NCBI GenBank assembly: GCA_947307055.1
Contig: CAMZHX010000011.1
Location: 1 to 64,000, forward strand
From: an uncultured Selenomonadales bacterium
GTDB lineage: Bacteria > Bacillota > Negativicutes > Selenomonadales > Selenomonadaceae
Reading direction: 5' to 3'
DNA length: 64,000 nt
Part shown: piece after piece, positions 53,906-62,235 of the stretch
How positions within the stretch are numbered: position 1 is the stretch's first letter
Layout of the letters: each line of letters begins with the position of its first letter
Translations under genes and position numbers: made by a program
Notes under the pieces: model-generated
Databases searched by the model: none
The model's input: only the letters and a program-made list of their open reading frames with translations
What the model was told of the DNA's origin: nothing

Positions 53906-54885
53906 CGCATGAATTTAACTTTAACTTCCTTTTTCTTGCGCTGACTAATTGGAATTGAAGTCCCGTCCATTAAAATAAAGTCGTCGGGCTCCATCGATTT
54001 TATATAGTCCATATTAACAATAATTCTGTGATAACACTCCAAAAAACGTTCGTCCGCAAGCAAAATCGGCTGAATTTCGGAATAATTATTTGCCGTGACG
54101 AATTTTTTGCCGTCGGCGAGGTAAACGCAAAGTCTGTGTCGGTAATCAATATCGATGTATAAAATATTGCGATTCGGGACAAAAATTTCATTTCCGCTGA
54201 CGTTCAAGGCAATTTCCGGCGTGTTTTTGAAGATTTTAGGGAAAATATGCTCGAAAGTTCGCGAAAAATCGTCCTCGTGATTGGAAATCGGCTTTAAAAA
54301 GTAGCCAACAGCAAAAACTCGATAGCCATTTAAGATAAAATCATCGCTGGAAGTGAGAAAAACTATATTAACGTCGTCATCACCGCGAGCACGTATGATT
54401 TGCGCCGCTTGAAGACCGTCAATTTCTTCCATGCGAATATCCAAAATCACGAGTTGAAATAAACCAGGCTTGAAAACATTCAAAAATTCATTCGTGTTGG
54501 AAAAAGTTTGAATCGTTACTTCGGAATAAATTTCGGGATAATTTTTTTGAATAAAACTGCGCAAATACAATTCGGCAGCATTTAATTCCGAAATTTCATC
54601 GTCGACAATGGCAATATTCATAGAAAAATCCTCCTGAGGCTTTATAAAAATGATTTTAACGTCGAAATTAGCAATATAATCGGCGAGTTTGCGCATATTT
54701 CCGCCGAGAATTACGACTTGATAAATTTGCGGACTAAACCAGGTCAAAAATTCATTTTTGCGTTGAAATAGTTCGATATGAATATCCGATTCGTAATTCT
54801 GAAAATTTTCGCTGATATAATAGCGCAAAAAGGCTTCGGCGGTCTCCAATTCGATTTTTTCGTCATCGACAATGGCAATATTCAT
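53887..54885 (-). CDS. LytTR response regulator with an extra degenerate receiver domain
   Basis: The 332-codon frame holds two receiver domains and one LytTR DNA-binding domain (about 230-332). Receiver 1 (1-88) begins MNIAIVDDEK, but its phospho-Asp position reads VVILGGNM (Gly 61) and the domain stops after strand four. Receiver 2 starts at Met 89 (ATG 54621) with the same MNIAIVDDE, has Asp 149 in VVILDIRM and Lys in YFLKP. CAGGAGG stands before ATG 54621, so a normal 244-residue regulator can be made from within the same frame. The first ATG has GAAGGAG, buried in a hairpin. The tail-to-tail kinase genes are the natural partners. It looks like a fused tandem duplicate. Confidence 0.85.
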   Translation of the reverse strand: MNIAIVDDEKIELETAEAFLRYYISENFQNYESDIHIELFQRKNEFLTWFSPQIYQVVILGGNMRKLADYIANFDVKIIFIKPQEDFSMNIAIVDDEISELNAAELYLRSFIQKNYPEIYSEVTIQTFSNTNEFLNVFKPGLFQLVILDIRMEEIDGLQAAQIIRARGDDDVNIVFLTSSDDFILNGYRVFAVGYFLKPISNHEDDFSRTFEHIFPKIFKNTPEIALNVSGNEIFVPNRNILYIDIDYRHRLCVYLADGKKFVTANNYSEIQPILLADERFLECYHRIIVNMDYIKSMEPDDFILMDGTSIPISQRKKKEVKVKFMRYFAHK

Positions 54886-54890
54886 AAAAA

Positions 54891-54940
54891 AAATCTCCTT
54901 CGCCCGTTTTGTACATTAAAACATAAAACGAAGGAGATTT
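54891..54940 (-). terminator. Perfect 12-bp hairpin that is both terminator and ribosome-site mask
   Basis: On the minus strand AAATCTCCTTCG pairs perfectly with CGAAGGAGATTT around 26 bases and is followed by more T (eight in all), then ATG 54885. As a terminator it would end the flavodoxin transcript. The right arm is also the Shine-Dalgarno site of the regulator gene, so folding would hide it. Confidence 0.75.
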
Positions 54941-54973
54941 CTTAATCAATTTTTGGGAAAAAATAATCAGTTT

Positions 54974-55459
54974 TCAGCCGATAGGCAACGTTTTAACCCA
55001 ATCCGCTAAAATATTTTTATCAGTGCGACCGCGAAAAACTTTACCTTGAATCCAAAGCGTCGAGTCAGAACAGGAAGGTTTGAGCTGCGAAAGCGTTTCT
55101 CCAAAGCCCGAACCACCCGAAGTCGCATATAAAACAATAGTTTTTCCGCTAAAATCGTAACTTTCAAGGAAAGAATTGATAATATGCGGCGCGACATACC
55201 ACCAAATTGGAAATCCAAGAAAAATCGTGTCGTAATCGGCAATTTTTGCGGATTTATCAGCGAGTTCGGGACGCGATTTAATATCCGCCATTTCAACAGA
55301 ACTGCGCGATTGCGAGTTGTTCCAGTTTAAATCTTTGCCCGTGTAAGGCGTGGCGGGCTTAATTTCGTAAGTGTCCGCATTGAGAATTTCCGCCAAATCG
55401 TTGGAAAGTTTGCGCGTAGAACCGCTTGCAGAGAAAAATGCTACCAATTTTTTGCTCAT
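54974..55459 (-). CDS. Flavodoxin
   Basis: The 161-residue protein has the flavodoxin FMN phosphate loop near the start (FFSASGSTRKL) and the second loop FLGFPIWWYVAP, the pattern of the flavodoxin-4 group. Flavodoxins carry electrons for low-potential reactions. Its ATG overlaps the stop of the small upstream gene by ATGA, and cbiT precedes both, so it is co-transcribed with them. Confidence 0.9.
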   Translation of the reverse strand: MSKKLVAFFSASGSTRKLSNDLAEILNADTYEIKPATPYTGKDLNWNNSQSRSSVEMADIKSRPELADKSAKIADYDTIFLGFPIWWYVAPHIINSFLESYDFSGKTIVLYATSGGSGFGETLSQLKPSCSDSTLWIQGKVFRGRTDKNILADWVKTLPIG

Positions 55460-55647
55460 TTTAATGCCTCCGAATCAAAATTACCTTGAAAACTTAGCCT
55501 AATGTTGTCATTTGCAACGTCTTGCCGCGAAAAATATCTAATTCCGGCTTCTGAAACGCGATTATCTGTCTTATTTTCCTCGTCGGAGGAAGGCGGCCGC
55601 TTAAAAATCTTCATAATGTCATCAAGCCGCGCGCCGTCTTCAAACAT
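55456..55647 (-). CDS. Small hypothetical protein
   Basis: Not recognised. The 63-residue product is charged and soluble, with no Cys and no membrane segment. It starts MFEDGARLDDIMKIFKR and ends QGNFDSEALK. GAGGAGGGG lies 6 bases before the ATG, and the stop overlaps the flavodoxin start by ATGA. The tight packing supports it as a real gene. Confidence 0.65.
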   Translation of the reverse strand: MFEDGARLDDIMKIFKRPPSSDEENKTDNRVSEAGIRYFSRQDVANDNIRLSFQGNFDSEALK

Positions 55648-55659
55648 AATAACCCCTCC

Positions 55660-56217
55660 TCATTTTTCGCCGGTGATAATCCAAACAGGATTCAAAACTT
55701 GATTCATATCGTGCGCTCTGATTTTTTTCAAGCGCGTAATTTGCACCTGGAACGCGTCGTATTTTATGTCGTGCGCTCTGAAATACGCAAGACCAGCCGC
55801 CGCCGTTTGAATCGTTATCGCGTTGAGAACTATTCTGCCGCTAATTTTAAGTTTTTCGCACAGGATGTCAAGAATTTTTTCGAGCTTGCCGCCACTGCCG
55901 CCGATTATCGCCGCGTCGAGTTCCGGCAAATTCTCCAAACCGTCTGGAGCCTCCGCGCAAATTATTTCGACGTTCCCAACCGAAAATTTTTCAACGTTGC
56001 GCTTGATGAGCTCTACGGCCTCCGCTTTCCTCTCGACGGCAAAAATTTTTCCGTTCGGAGCAAGCAGAGCCGCCTCAACAGAAATTGAACCCGTGCCCGC
56101 GCCCACGTCCACAACTACAGAATCAGATTTAATTCGCGCCTTCGCCAAGGTCAAAATCCTAGTCTCCTGCTTAGTCATCGGGACTTCGCCGCGAATAAAT
56201 TTTTCGTCGTCAATCAC
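55660..56217 (-). CDS. cbiT: CbiT-like cobalt-precorrin methyltransferase
   Basis: The 185-residue SAM methyltransferase matches CbiT, which methylates C15 and decarboxylates cobalt-precorrin-6B/7 in anaerobic cobalamin synthesis. Visible features are GEVPMTKQETR near the N-terminus, the SAM loop VVDVGAGTGSISVEAALL, VERKAEAVELIKRN and the family motif AAIIGGSGGKLEKIL. The rest of the cbi cluster is not in the window, so this copy stands apart, with the flavodoxin downstream. Confidence 0.88.
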   Translation of the reverse strand: MIDDEKFIRGEVPMTKQETRILTLAKARIKSDSVVVDVGAGTGSISVEAALLAPNGKIFAVERKAEAVELIKRNVEKFSVGNVEIICAEAPDGLENLPELDAAIIGGSGGKLEKILDILCEKLKISGRIVLNAITIQTAAAGLAYFRAHDIKYDAFQVQITRLKKIRAHDMNQVLNPVWIITGEK

Positions 56218-56228
56218 GCAATCGCCCC

Positions 56229-57338
56229 CTAAAGTTTTATCACAATGTTAAACCGCTTGAAAAGTTCGGCTATCGGGAACCACAGCAAACACCAGATGAT
56301 ACAAAATAATGTTGCGCCGAATTCCGTCGAGATAAGCCCCTGCGTCGTGTGCCGATACAGCCACAAATAAATTCCGCCGTGTTCAGCAGATTTGGGTAGC
56401 ATAGTCAAAATTGTTAGGACGAAATTGTTCGCGAAGAAAAAGAATAGCGGATTCATGCCGAGCGCGTCGAACGGTTCGGCTAATTTTTTTGCCCGCTCCG
56501 AGATTGCAAAAAGTTTCGTGAACAGCGCGAGCACTAAGAAATCGCCGCCCGCATTTATCAGCGTGTAGGGCGTCGTCCATAATTTTTTGGAGATAATGTC
56601 GACTTGGCTCCATAAGCCGCCCGCGATTAACAGCACAATACCAAGCCCGCCCATCAGAAAAATTTTGTCACGCAAGGTGGCGTTTTCAATCAGAATTCTT
56701 CCCGCCAAATATCCGAACAAAACTGATGCTGTGGCCGAAATCGAACCGTAAAGCCCTTCGGGGTCGTGAGTCGGCGTGTAAATGTGATTCGCGCCGGGAA
56801 AAATGTAATCAACTGCGCGGCTGATATTGTCTTCAATCGCAAAGGGGTTATCGGGCGCGTAAATGTGATAGCCCAACGACGACAAAATCAAAAGTACGAA
56901 CGCCGCAATGAATATCCCAACGTCGTTTTTTATAGCCCGCACAAGCAAAACGCCGAGCAAGTAAGCAACTGCGAGCCGCTGAATTATTCCGAACAGTCGC
57001 CCATGTACAATCGCGGCGTCGAAGAAATTTCCGGCGGTGAAGTCCTCGACGAAAAGAAAATTTATTATCGACGGCAGGAAGTTCAGGAACAAGCCGACCG
57101 CGAACATTAACGCTGTGCGCTTGAGGATTCGCCGTGTTGATAGCGGGCGTTTGGACATGGAAATTGCCGCGCCCATTGCGAAGGCGAATAGCGGCAACGC
57201 GACATCCGGGACGGTTAGCCCTTCCCAATCAGCGTGTTTAAGTATCGAGTAAATTTTATCGGGCGGCGCGTCCAAGAACAGCATGATTATTATCGCGATG
57301 CTGCGCAGGACGTCCAAAGAATAAATTCGTTTCGCCAT
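56229..57338 (-). CDS. Membrane acyltransferase-like protein (HGSNAT/DUF5009 type)
   Basis: About ten membrane helices in 369 residues. The N-terminus RIYSLDVLRSIAIIIMLFLD and VPDVALPLFAFAMGAAISMS resemble the family of heparan-alpha-glucosaminide acetyltransferase-like proteins (DUF5009/DUF1624), which transfer acetyl groups across membranes. A Phe-rich helix near the end (NPLFFFFANNFVLTI) is also typical. ATG 57338 has AAGGAG 5 bases upstream; a GTG two codons earlier is inferior. It may acetylate cell-wall or surface sugars (inference). Confidence 0.75.
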   Translation of the reverse strand: MAKRIYSLDVLRSIAIIIMLFLDAPPDKIYSILKHADWEGLTVPDVALPLFAFAMGAAISMSKRPLSTRRILKRTALMFAVGLFLNFLPSIINFLFVEDFTAGNFFDAAIVHGRLFGIIQRLAVAYLLGVLLVRAIKNDVGIFIAAFVLLILSSLGYHIYAPDNPFAIEDNISRAVDYIFPGANHIYTPTHDPEGLYGSISATASVLFGYLAGRILIENATLRDKIFLMGGLGIVLLIAGGLWSQVDIISKKLWTTPYTLINAGGDFLVLALFTKLFAISERAKKLAEPFDALGMNPLFFFFANNFVLTILTMLPKSAEHGGIYLWLYRHTTQGLISTEFGATLFCIIWCLLWFPIAELFKRFNIVIKL

Positions 57339-57356
57339 GTTCACTCCTTAAAAAAA

Positions 57357-57425
57357 GTAGGAACTAGGAACCAGGAACTAGGAATCAGTTTCCCTAGTCC
57401 CTAGCTCTTAGCTCCTAGTCCCTAG
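57357..57425. repeat. Head-to-head heptamer-repeat hairpin (AACTAGG family)
   Basis: AACTAGG, AACCAGG, AACTAGG units face CCCTAGT, CCCTAGC, TCTTAGC, TCCTAGT units. It abuts the efp stop. Confidence 0.85.
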
Positions 57426-57426
57426 A

Positions 57427-57984
57427 CTATGCGCGTTCAATGTAACTGCCGGTGCGCGTGTCGATTCTGAGAACGTCGCCCTCGTTAATGAAGAGCGGCA
57501 CGCGGACAACGTAACCGGTCTCAAGCGTAGCATTTTTAGTCGCGCCGGTTGCGGTGTTGCCTTTGACGGCGGGTTCGCACTCGGTGACCTTGAGTTCGAC
57601 GGAGTTGGGCAGGTTAATGCCGATAATGCGCCCCTTGAAGGTCTGCACGTTGACTTCCATATTTTCCATTAGGTAATTGAGCGCGGTGCCGAGTTGTTCT
57701 TTAGTCAGCTCGATTTGGTCGTAAGTCGTGACGTCCATGAAGGTATATTGCCCGTCGGATTCGTAAAGGAATTGCATTTTGTTGGTATCGAGGCGAGCGG
57801 GCGGCATTTTCTCATTGGGATTGAAAGTGCGTTCGACGACTGCGCCGGTCTCGACGTTTTTAATTTTCGTGCGGACGAATGCCGCGCCTTTACCTGGCTT
57901 GACGTGTTGGAACTCGACGACTTGCCACGCCGCCCCGTCAATCTCAATCGTTAAACCTGTTCTGAAATCGGTACTTGAAATCAT
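57427..57984 (-). CDS. efp: Elongation factor P
   Basis: EF-P relieves ribosome stalling at polyproline stretches. The 185 residues form three OB-like domains, starting ISSTDFRTG. The modified-loop region reads [13 protein letters not shown], so a Lys sits at the tip as in most bacteria. The C-terminal signature is [29 protein letters not shown] precedes the ATG. It lies downstream of pepQ and aroQ, the usual Firmicute order. Polyproline substrates in this window include the FtsH tail and the HlyD-type insertion. Confidence 0.96.
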   Translation of the reverse strand: MISSTDFRTGLTIEIDGAAWQVVEFQHVKPGKGAAFVRTKIKNVETGAVVERTFNPNEKMPPARLDTNKMQFLYESDGQYTFMDVTTYDQIELTKEQLGTALNYLMENMEVNVQTFKGRIIGINLPNSVELKVTECEPAVKGNTATGATKNATLETGYVVRVPLFINEGDVLRIDTRTGSYIERA

Positions 57985-58002
57985 TTTATAACCTCCGTTT
58001 AT

Positions 58003-58062
58003 AGTTGTTAGTGATTAGTGGTTAGTTGCTAGAATTCTAATTCCCTAATAACCTAATAACCT
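58003..58062. repeat. Repeat hairpin between efp and pepQ
   Basis: TTAGTGATTAGTGGTTAG units on the left face CTAATTCCCTAATAACCTAATAACC on the right around GAATTC. It abuts the pepQ stop. Confidence 0.75.
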
Positions 58063-59149
58063 ACAATTCTATCAAATGTTTTGGCGAATGCGTCAAAGGC
58101 TCGGCTGAACCTTGCGTCACCAAAACTGTATCCTCAATCCTGACGCCGCCGACATTTTCAAAGTAAAGTCCTGGCTCATCGGTGACAATCATATTCGGCA
58201 AAAGCTTTTCGGTCTTGCTGAGCTTTGAAAGGCGCGGCTCCTCGTGAATCTCAAGGCCGACGCCGTGTCCGAGTCCGTGAACAAAATTTTTGCCAAAGCC
58301 CGCGTCCTCCAAAATTTTCCTGACGGCCTCATCAATATCCTTGCCGCTCTTGCCCGCCGTGATAACTTCCAAGCCGTAAAGTTGCGCGGACAAGACAGCG
58401 TTATAAATTTTCTTCTGCTCGGCGGAAGCTTTGCCGACACAAATTGTGCGCGTTATGTCGGAGTGGTAGCCGTTGAAGACCGCGCCGAAATCCATTGTGA
58501 CGAGTTCGCCCGCCACAATTTTTTTATCGGTCGCGATGCCGTGCGGAAGACTACCTCGCCAACCCGACGCAACGATTGTAGGAAAGGCGGCGCGTTCGGA
58601 ACCGAGCTTGCGCATAAGGTATTCCAACTCGGCGGCGACTTCGACCTCGCTGACTTCGGGCTTGATGAAGTCCAGAATTTTTTCAAAAGCTTTGTCGGCA
58701 ATCTCGCAAGCTTTTTTTATGCAAGCAATCTCCGCCGCGTCTTTGACTTGCCGCAAAGTATCAAGCTCGACGGATTTAAGCTCGACACCTGCAATTTCTT
58801 TGGCGAGGTAATCGCTTTTGGCGACCGTCATATCCAAACTTTCAATGCCGAATTTTTTACAGCCGGAAGCTTTCATTTCTTCGACGAGCTTTTTATAAAG
58901 CCCTTCGGTTTGCTCGACGATTTGGAAATTTTTACTCTCGCGCTTAGCCTGTTCGGTGTAGCGTCCGTCAGTCAGGAGCTTGCGAAAATTTTTCCCGACC
59001 AATAACGCTGAACTATCTCCGCGAAAACCGCTAAAGTATGTGACGTTGGCAATTTTCGTGATAAGGAGCGCGTCGACTTCTTCTGCGGAAATTTTTTCGT
59101 AGAGATTCGCCAGCCGCCCCGAAAAATCAAAACTTTTCCCTTCTCCCAT
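58061..59149 (-). CDS. Xaa-Pro aminopeptidase-like M24B peptidase
   Basis: The C-terminal pita-bread domain has the dinuclear metal-site blocks: TMDFGAVFNGYHSDITRT (two Asp), FVHGLGHGVGLEIHEEPRLS (His), VTDEPGLY (Glu) and GGVRIEDTVLV (Glu). The N-terminal creatinase-like domain reads ALLITKIANVTYFSGFRGD. It releases N-terminal residues ahead of proline. The start ATG 59149 lies within a heptamer repeat, so residues MGEGKS come from repeat DNA and the original start may have been lost. It begins 12 bases after the aroQ stop. Confidence 0.9.
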   Translation of the reverse strand: MGEGKSFDFSGRLANLYEKISAEEVDALLITKIANVTYFSGFRGDSSALLVGKNFRKLLTDGRYTEQAKRESKNFQIVEQTEGLYKKLVEEMKASGCKKFGIESLDMTVAKSDYLAKEIAGVELKSVELDTLRQVKDAAEIACIKKACEIADKAFEKILDFIKPEVSEVEVAAELEYLMRKLGSERAAFPTIVASGWRGSLPHGIATDKKIVAGELVTMDFGAVFNGYHSDITRTICVGKASAEQKKIYNAVLSAQLYGLEVITAGKSGKDIDEAVRKILEDAGFGKNFVHGLGHGVGLEIHEEPRLSKLSKTEKLLPNMIVTDEPGLYFENVGGVRIEDTVLVTQGSAEPLTHSPKHLIEL

Positions 59150-59163
59150 TTCCCTTTTCCCTT
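59136..59163. repeat. Heptamer repeat across the aroQ-pepQ junction
   Basis: TTTTCCC, TTCTCCC, ATTTCCC and TTTTCCC units occupy the 12-base gap and the first codons of pepQ, and reach the aroQ stop. Confidence 0.75.
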
Positions 59164-59638
59164 ACTTAGAATCCTTCTGCAACTTGCGAATAGCGATGTC
59201 GAGCGCGGCAATGTAGCTATCGACGCCGAAGCCGCAAATTTGCCCCATGACGACCGGCGCAATTACCGACTTATGCCTAAACTCTTCCCGGCGATGAATG
59301 TTCGACAAATGCAACTCAATCACGGGAACGGGCACGGCAGCTATCGCGTCGCGCAGGGCAATGCTGTAATGCGTCAATGCTCCGGCGTTGAGCAAAATAA
59401 AATCGTAACGCCCGCGAGCTTTTTGAATCGCCTCGATCAATTCGCCCTCAAAATTCGATTGCAAAAAGTCTATCTCGTCGACGCCCGCAATTTTCGCCCG
59501 CTCGCGCAAAATTTCGTTTATGTCGTTTAGGGTCGTCCACCCGTAAATTTCCGGCTCGCGCGTCCCCAACAAATTTAAATTCGGGCCGTTCAAAACTAAA
59601 ATCCTCTTGACGTTCAAGCCGCCATTTTCTGATTGCAA
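59162..59638 (-). CDS. aroQ: 3-dehydroquinate dehydratase, type II
   Basis: AroQ removes water from 3-dehydroquinate in the shikimate pathway. The signature ILVLNGPNLNLLGTREPEIYG with the catalytic Tyr, the FLQSNFEGELI block, LNAGALTHYSIALRDA, and IELHLSNIHRREEFRHKS with the catalytic His are all present. The start is probably TTG 59638, with GGGGGAG 7 bases upstream; another TTG eight codons in is possible. The aroQ-pepQ-efp order is conserved in Firmicutes. Confidence 0.93.
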   Translation of the reverse strand: MQSENGGLNVKRILVLNGPNLNLLGTREPEIYGWTTLNDINEILRERAKIAGVDEIDFLQSNFEGELIEAIQKARGRYDFILLNAGALTHYSIALRDAIAAVPVPVIELHLSNIHRREEFRHKSVIAPVVMGQICGFGVDSYIAALDIAIRKLQKDSK

Positions 59639-59653
59639 ATTCGTTCTCCCCCT

Positions 59654-59998
59654 TCAATATCTGATAGCAAATGTATTTTCGCCCGCGACGACCGGCAAAT
59701 CGCTCTGCGTAAAGTTCGTGACCTTAATCCAATCGTTGCCGCGCTGAATTTTGGCGATAAGTCGTTCGACAATTTGCGGCTCGCCTTGCAATTCCATAGT
59801 GACGGAGCCGTCGCTCATATTTTTGACCCAGCCGGTTATGCCCATAGCTTTGGCGTTGCTCTGAACAAAAAATCTGAAGCCGACGCCTTGCACGCGACCT
59901 TCAGCCCTGCCCGCCTTGCGAATCGCATTTTCCACGTTGACGGGCTCGACGGTCTCGGCGTCCTCCGAACCGCCAAAAATATTTCTCCAAAATCCCAT
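59654..59998 (-). CDS. Acylphosphatase with N-terminal extension
   Basis: Acylphosphatases hydrolyse carboxyl-phosphate bonds. Residues of about 32-114 are the whole enzyme: GRVQGVGFRFFVQSNA with the catalytic Arg, and GITGWVKNMSDGSV with the catalytic Asn. The first 30 residues (GFWRNIFGGSEDAETVEP) are extra and not part of the fold. ATG 59998 has GAGGAG 9 bases upstream; a TTG three codons earlier is weaker. It sits between a BASS transporter and aroQ. Confidence 0.9.
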   Translation of the reverse strand: MGFWRNIFGGSEDAETVEPVNVENAIRKAGRAEGRVQGVGFRFFVQSNAKAMGITGWVKNMSDGSVTMELQGEPQIVERLIAKIQRGNDWIKVTNFTQSDLPVVAGENTFAIRY

Positions 59999-60018
59999 AA
60001 TTTTCAACTCCTCATAAG

Positions 60019-60939
60019 TTATCGGTTACGTTGCCGCGACATGTAATTTGCCGCGATTGAGCCAGAGATATTGTGCCAGACGCTGAAGATTGCGCTGGGA
60101 ATTGCAGCCGCCGCGCTGAAATGCGTCATTGCCAGCGACGCCGCCAATCCGGAATTTTGCATTCCGACTTCGATTGAAATTGCTTTTGTCTTAGCCGTGT
60201 TCATGCCGAAAATTTTCGCCGCGCAGTAGCCCAAACCATAACCGCAAAGATTATGCAACATGACAACAAACATCATGATTAAGCCCGTCTGCAAAATTTT
60301 TTCTGCGTTCACGCTGACGACGCCGCCAATAATCAGCAAAATTGCGACAATCGACACGAGCGGCAAAATTTCCGTCACGCGCTTTACGAAATCGGTGAAC
60401 AGTTGATTGACGAGCAAACCTAGTACAATCGGCGCGACGACCACTTGAACAATCGAAAGCATCATGTCGACGAACGAGACGTTAATCCACGCGCCCGCTA
60501 AAAGCCAAGTCAAAAGCGGCGTGACAATCGGCGCAAGAATCGTTGACGCCATCGACATCGAAACCGATAATGCTAAATCGCCCTTCGCCAAGTAAGTCAT
60601 CACGTTCGACGCGGTACCGCCCGGACATGTGCCTACGAGTATCACGCCTGCCGCAAGCTCAGCCGGCAACTGAAATAAATTCGCAAATCCGAGCGCAAGC
60701 AACGGCATTATCGTAAACTGCGCCAAAAGTCCAATCAGCACGTCACGTGGTCGGCGGAAAATTTCGCGGAAATCTTCGGGCTTGAGCGTCATTCCCATGC
60801 CGAACATAATCACGCCCAAAAGAATCGAGATACGCGGTACCACCCATTTGAACGACACAGGCAAAGTCAGCGCAATAACGGCGACGATTATGGCGAGCAG
60901 TGCCATATTCCGCGAAACGAACGTTGAAAAATTTTTCAT
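60019..60939 (-). CDS. Bile acid:sodium symporter (BASS) family transporter
   Basis: The 306-residue protein has nine to ten membrane helices and the BASS signatures: ILLGVIMFGMGMTLKPEDF, LVGTCPGGTASNVMTYLAKGD (the discontinuous helix that binds sodium) and SIEVGMQNSGLAASLA. Bacterial members import organic anions such as pantoate or 2-keto acids with sodium. The substrate here is not known. It starts 3 bases after the U32 peptidase stop, so it is in that operon. Confidence 0.9.
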   Translation of the reverse strand: MKNFSTFVSRNMALLAIIVAVIALTLPVSFKWVVPRISILLGVIMFGMGMTLKPEDFREIFRRPRDVLIGLLAQFTIMPLLALGFANLFQLPAELAAGVILVGTCPGGTASNVMTYLAKGDLALSVSMSMASTILAPIVTPLLTWLLAGAWINVSFVDMMLSIVQVVVAPIVLGLLVNQLFTDFVKRVTEILPLVSIVAILLIIGGVVSVNAEKILQTGLIMMFVVMLHNLCGYGLGYCAAKIFGMNTAKTKAISIEVGMQNSGLAASLAMTHFSAAAAIPSAIFSVWHNISGSIAANYMSRQRNR

Positions 60940-60942
60940 GAA

Positions 60943-62235
60943 TCAAACCTCACGCATCAGAGACCAAGTTTCTACGGGGTCGGCGACGGGAATTTTCACG
61001 ATTTGTTGAGCGTGCGGCGCAGATGAAATTTCTAAGCCGTCCGCGTCGCGCATTGCAGTTATCGTCTGCGAAAAAGTTTTGCCATGCGGTTGAAAAAATT
61101 CCACGCGCTCGCCGATTGCAAATTTGCCGCGCTGTTCAATAGTCGCCGTCATAGTGCTTGCGTCGAAGGCGCGAACGATTCCCAAAAAGTTTGACGAACG
61201 ACTTGGCTTTGACATGTCGTAAATTTCAGTCGGTTTGCCGTCGCTCATGAAAAATCCGCTTGTGTACGGTCGGTGCGCAATCTTATTCAATTCGTCGAGC
61301 CACTCGCTACGAATTTCAAACGCGCCGTCGAAATATGAATCAATCGCCGCCCGATAAACTTTCACGACGCCCGCCACATAATTAACGCTTTTCATGCGCC
61401 CTTCAATTTTTAAACTCGTCACGCCGCTTTCAATCACCTTGTCGAGGTACGGCAACAAGCACAAGTCTTTTGAGTTCATAACGTAGGAGCCGCGCTCGTC
61501 CTCGCCTATTGGAAAATATTCGCCTGGTCGCGTCTCCTCGACGAGATTATATTTCCAGCGGCATGAATGAGTACACGCGCCTTGATTGCCGTCGCGCCCC
61601 GTCAAGAATTTCGACAGCCAACACCGCCCCGAATACGATATGCACATTGCGCCGTGAACGAAAATTTCCAACTCCGCCGCGCAGTTCGATTTAATCTCTA
61701 AAATTTCCGCGCAGGTGAGCTCGCGAGCTAAAACGATTCGACTTGCGCCTAAGTCGCTGAAAAATTTCGCCGCGCGCCAATTCGTAACGTTCGCTTGCGT
61801 GCTGACGTGAATTTTTAAATTGGTCAGCTCCTTCGCCAAACTTAAAACGCCTAAGTCCGAAACTAAAATTGCATCGACGCCTGCGCGGTCCAAAAATTTC
61901 AGATAGTCGGCAAGGTCGGCGATGTCCCTGTTGTGCGCGAAGATGTTGACTGCCGCATAAATTTTTTTGCCGAGCGCGTGCGTAAAGTCGACCGCCTTTA
62001 AAATTTCGTCGCGGGTGAAGTTGTCGCCGAAGGCTCGCAAGCTGAAATTTTTCCCGCCGAAGTAAATTGCGTCCGCCCCGTAAATCAGCGCGGCTTGCAA
62101 CTTCTCAAAATTCCCAGCCGGTGCTAAAAGCTCTGGCTTTTTTAAGGGGAAAGGGAGATGGGAGAAGGGAGAAGTAATGAAAAGACTTTTCCCCTTTCCC
62201 TTTTCCCATTTCCCTTTAACGATATTTGTTGACAA
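60943..62235 (-). CDS. Peptidase U32 family protein with repeat-encoded N-terminus
   Basis: From residue 33 the protein is a typical U32 protein: KPELLAPAGNFEKLQAALIYGADAIYFGG, then VHGAMCISYSGRC, GACTHSCRW and LKIEGRMKS with the Cys residues of this family. Several members act in tRNA or rRNA hydroxylation (TrhP/RlhA). The only usable start is TTG 62235, within the last codons of mltG, with GAGGAG about 10 bases upstream. No ATG, GTG or TTG occurs between it and the domain. So about 30 residues (VKGKWEKGKGKSLF and so on) are translated from the repeat hairpin at 62146-62217. Confidence 0.88.
   Translation of the reverse strand: MSTNIVKGKWEKGKGKSLFITSPFSHLPFPLKKPELLAPAGNFEKLQAALIYGADAIYFGGKNFSLRAFGDNFTRDEILKAVDFTHALGKKIYAAVNIFAHNRDIADLADYLKFLDRAGVDAILVSDLGVLSLAKELTNLKIHVSTQANVTNWRAAKFFSDLGASRIVLARELTCAEILEIKSNCAAELEIFVHGAMCISYSGRCWLSKFLTGRDGNQGACTHSCRWKYNLVEETRPGEYFPIGEDERGSYVMNSKDLCLLPYLDKVIESGVTSLKIEGRMKSVNYVAGVVKVYRAAIDSYFDGAFEIRSEWLDELNKIAHRPYTSGFFMSDGKPTEIYDMSKPSRSSNFLGIVRAFDASTMTATIEQRGKFAIGERVEFFQPHGKTFSQTITAMRDADGLEISSAPHAQQIVKIPVADPVETWSLMREV
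62146..62217. repeat. Head-to-head heptamer-repeat hairpin inside the U32 gene start
   Basis: GGGGAAAGGGAGATGGGAGA units (62146-62175) face CTTTTCCCCTTTCCCTTTTC units (62187-62217). The whole hairpin is open in the U32 frame and ends next to the mltG stop codon. Confidence 0.85.

Noticed and set aside
58244-59005. 253-codon plus-strand frame opposite the M24 peptidase
   Set aside because: Antisense shadow without ribosome site; the peptidase is unmistakable.
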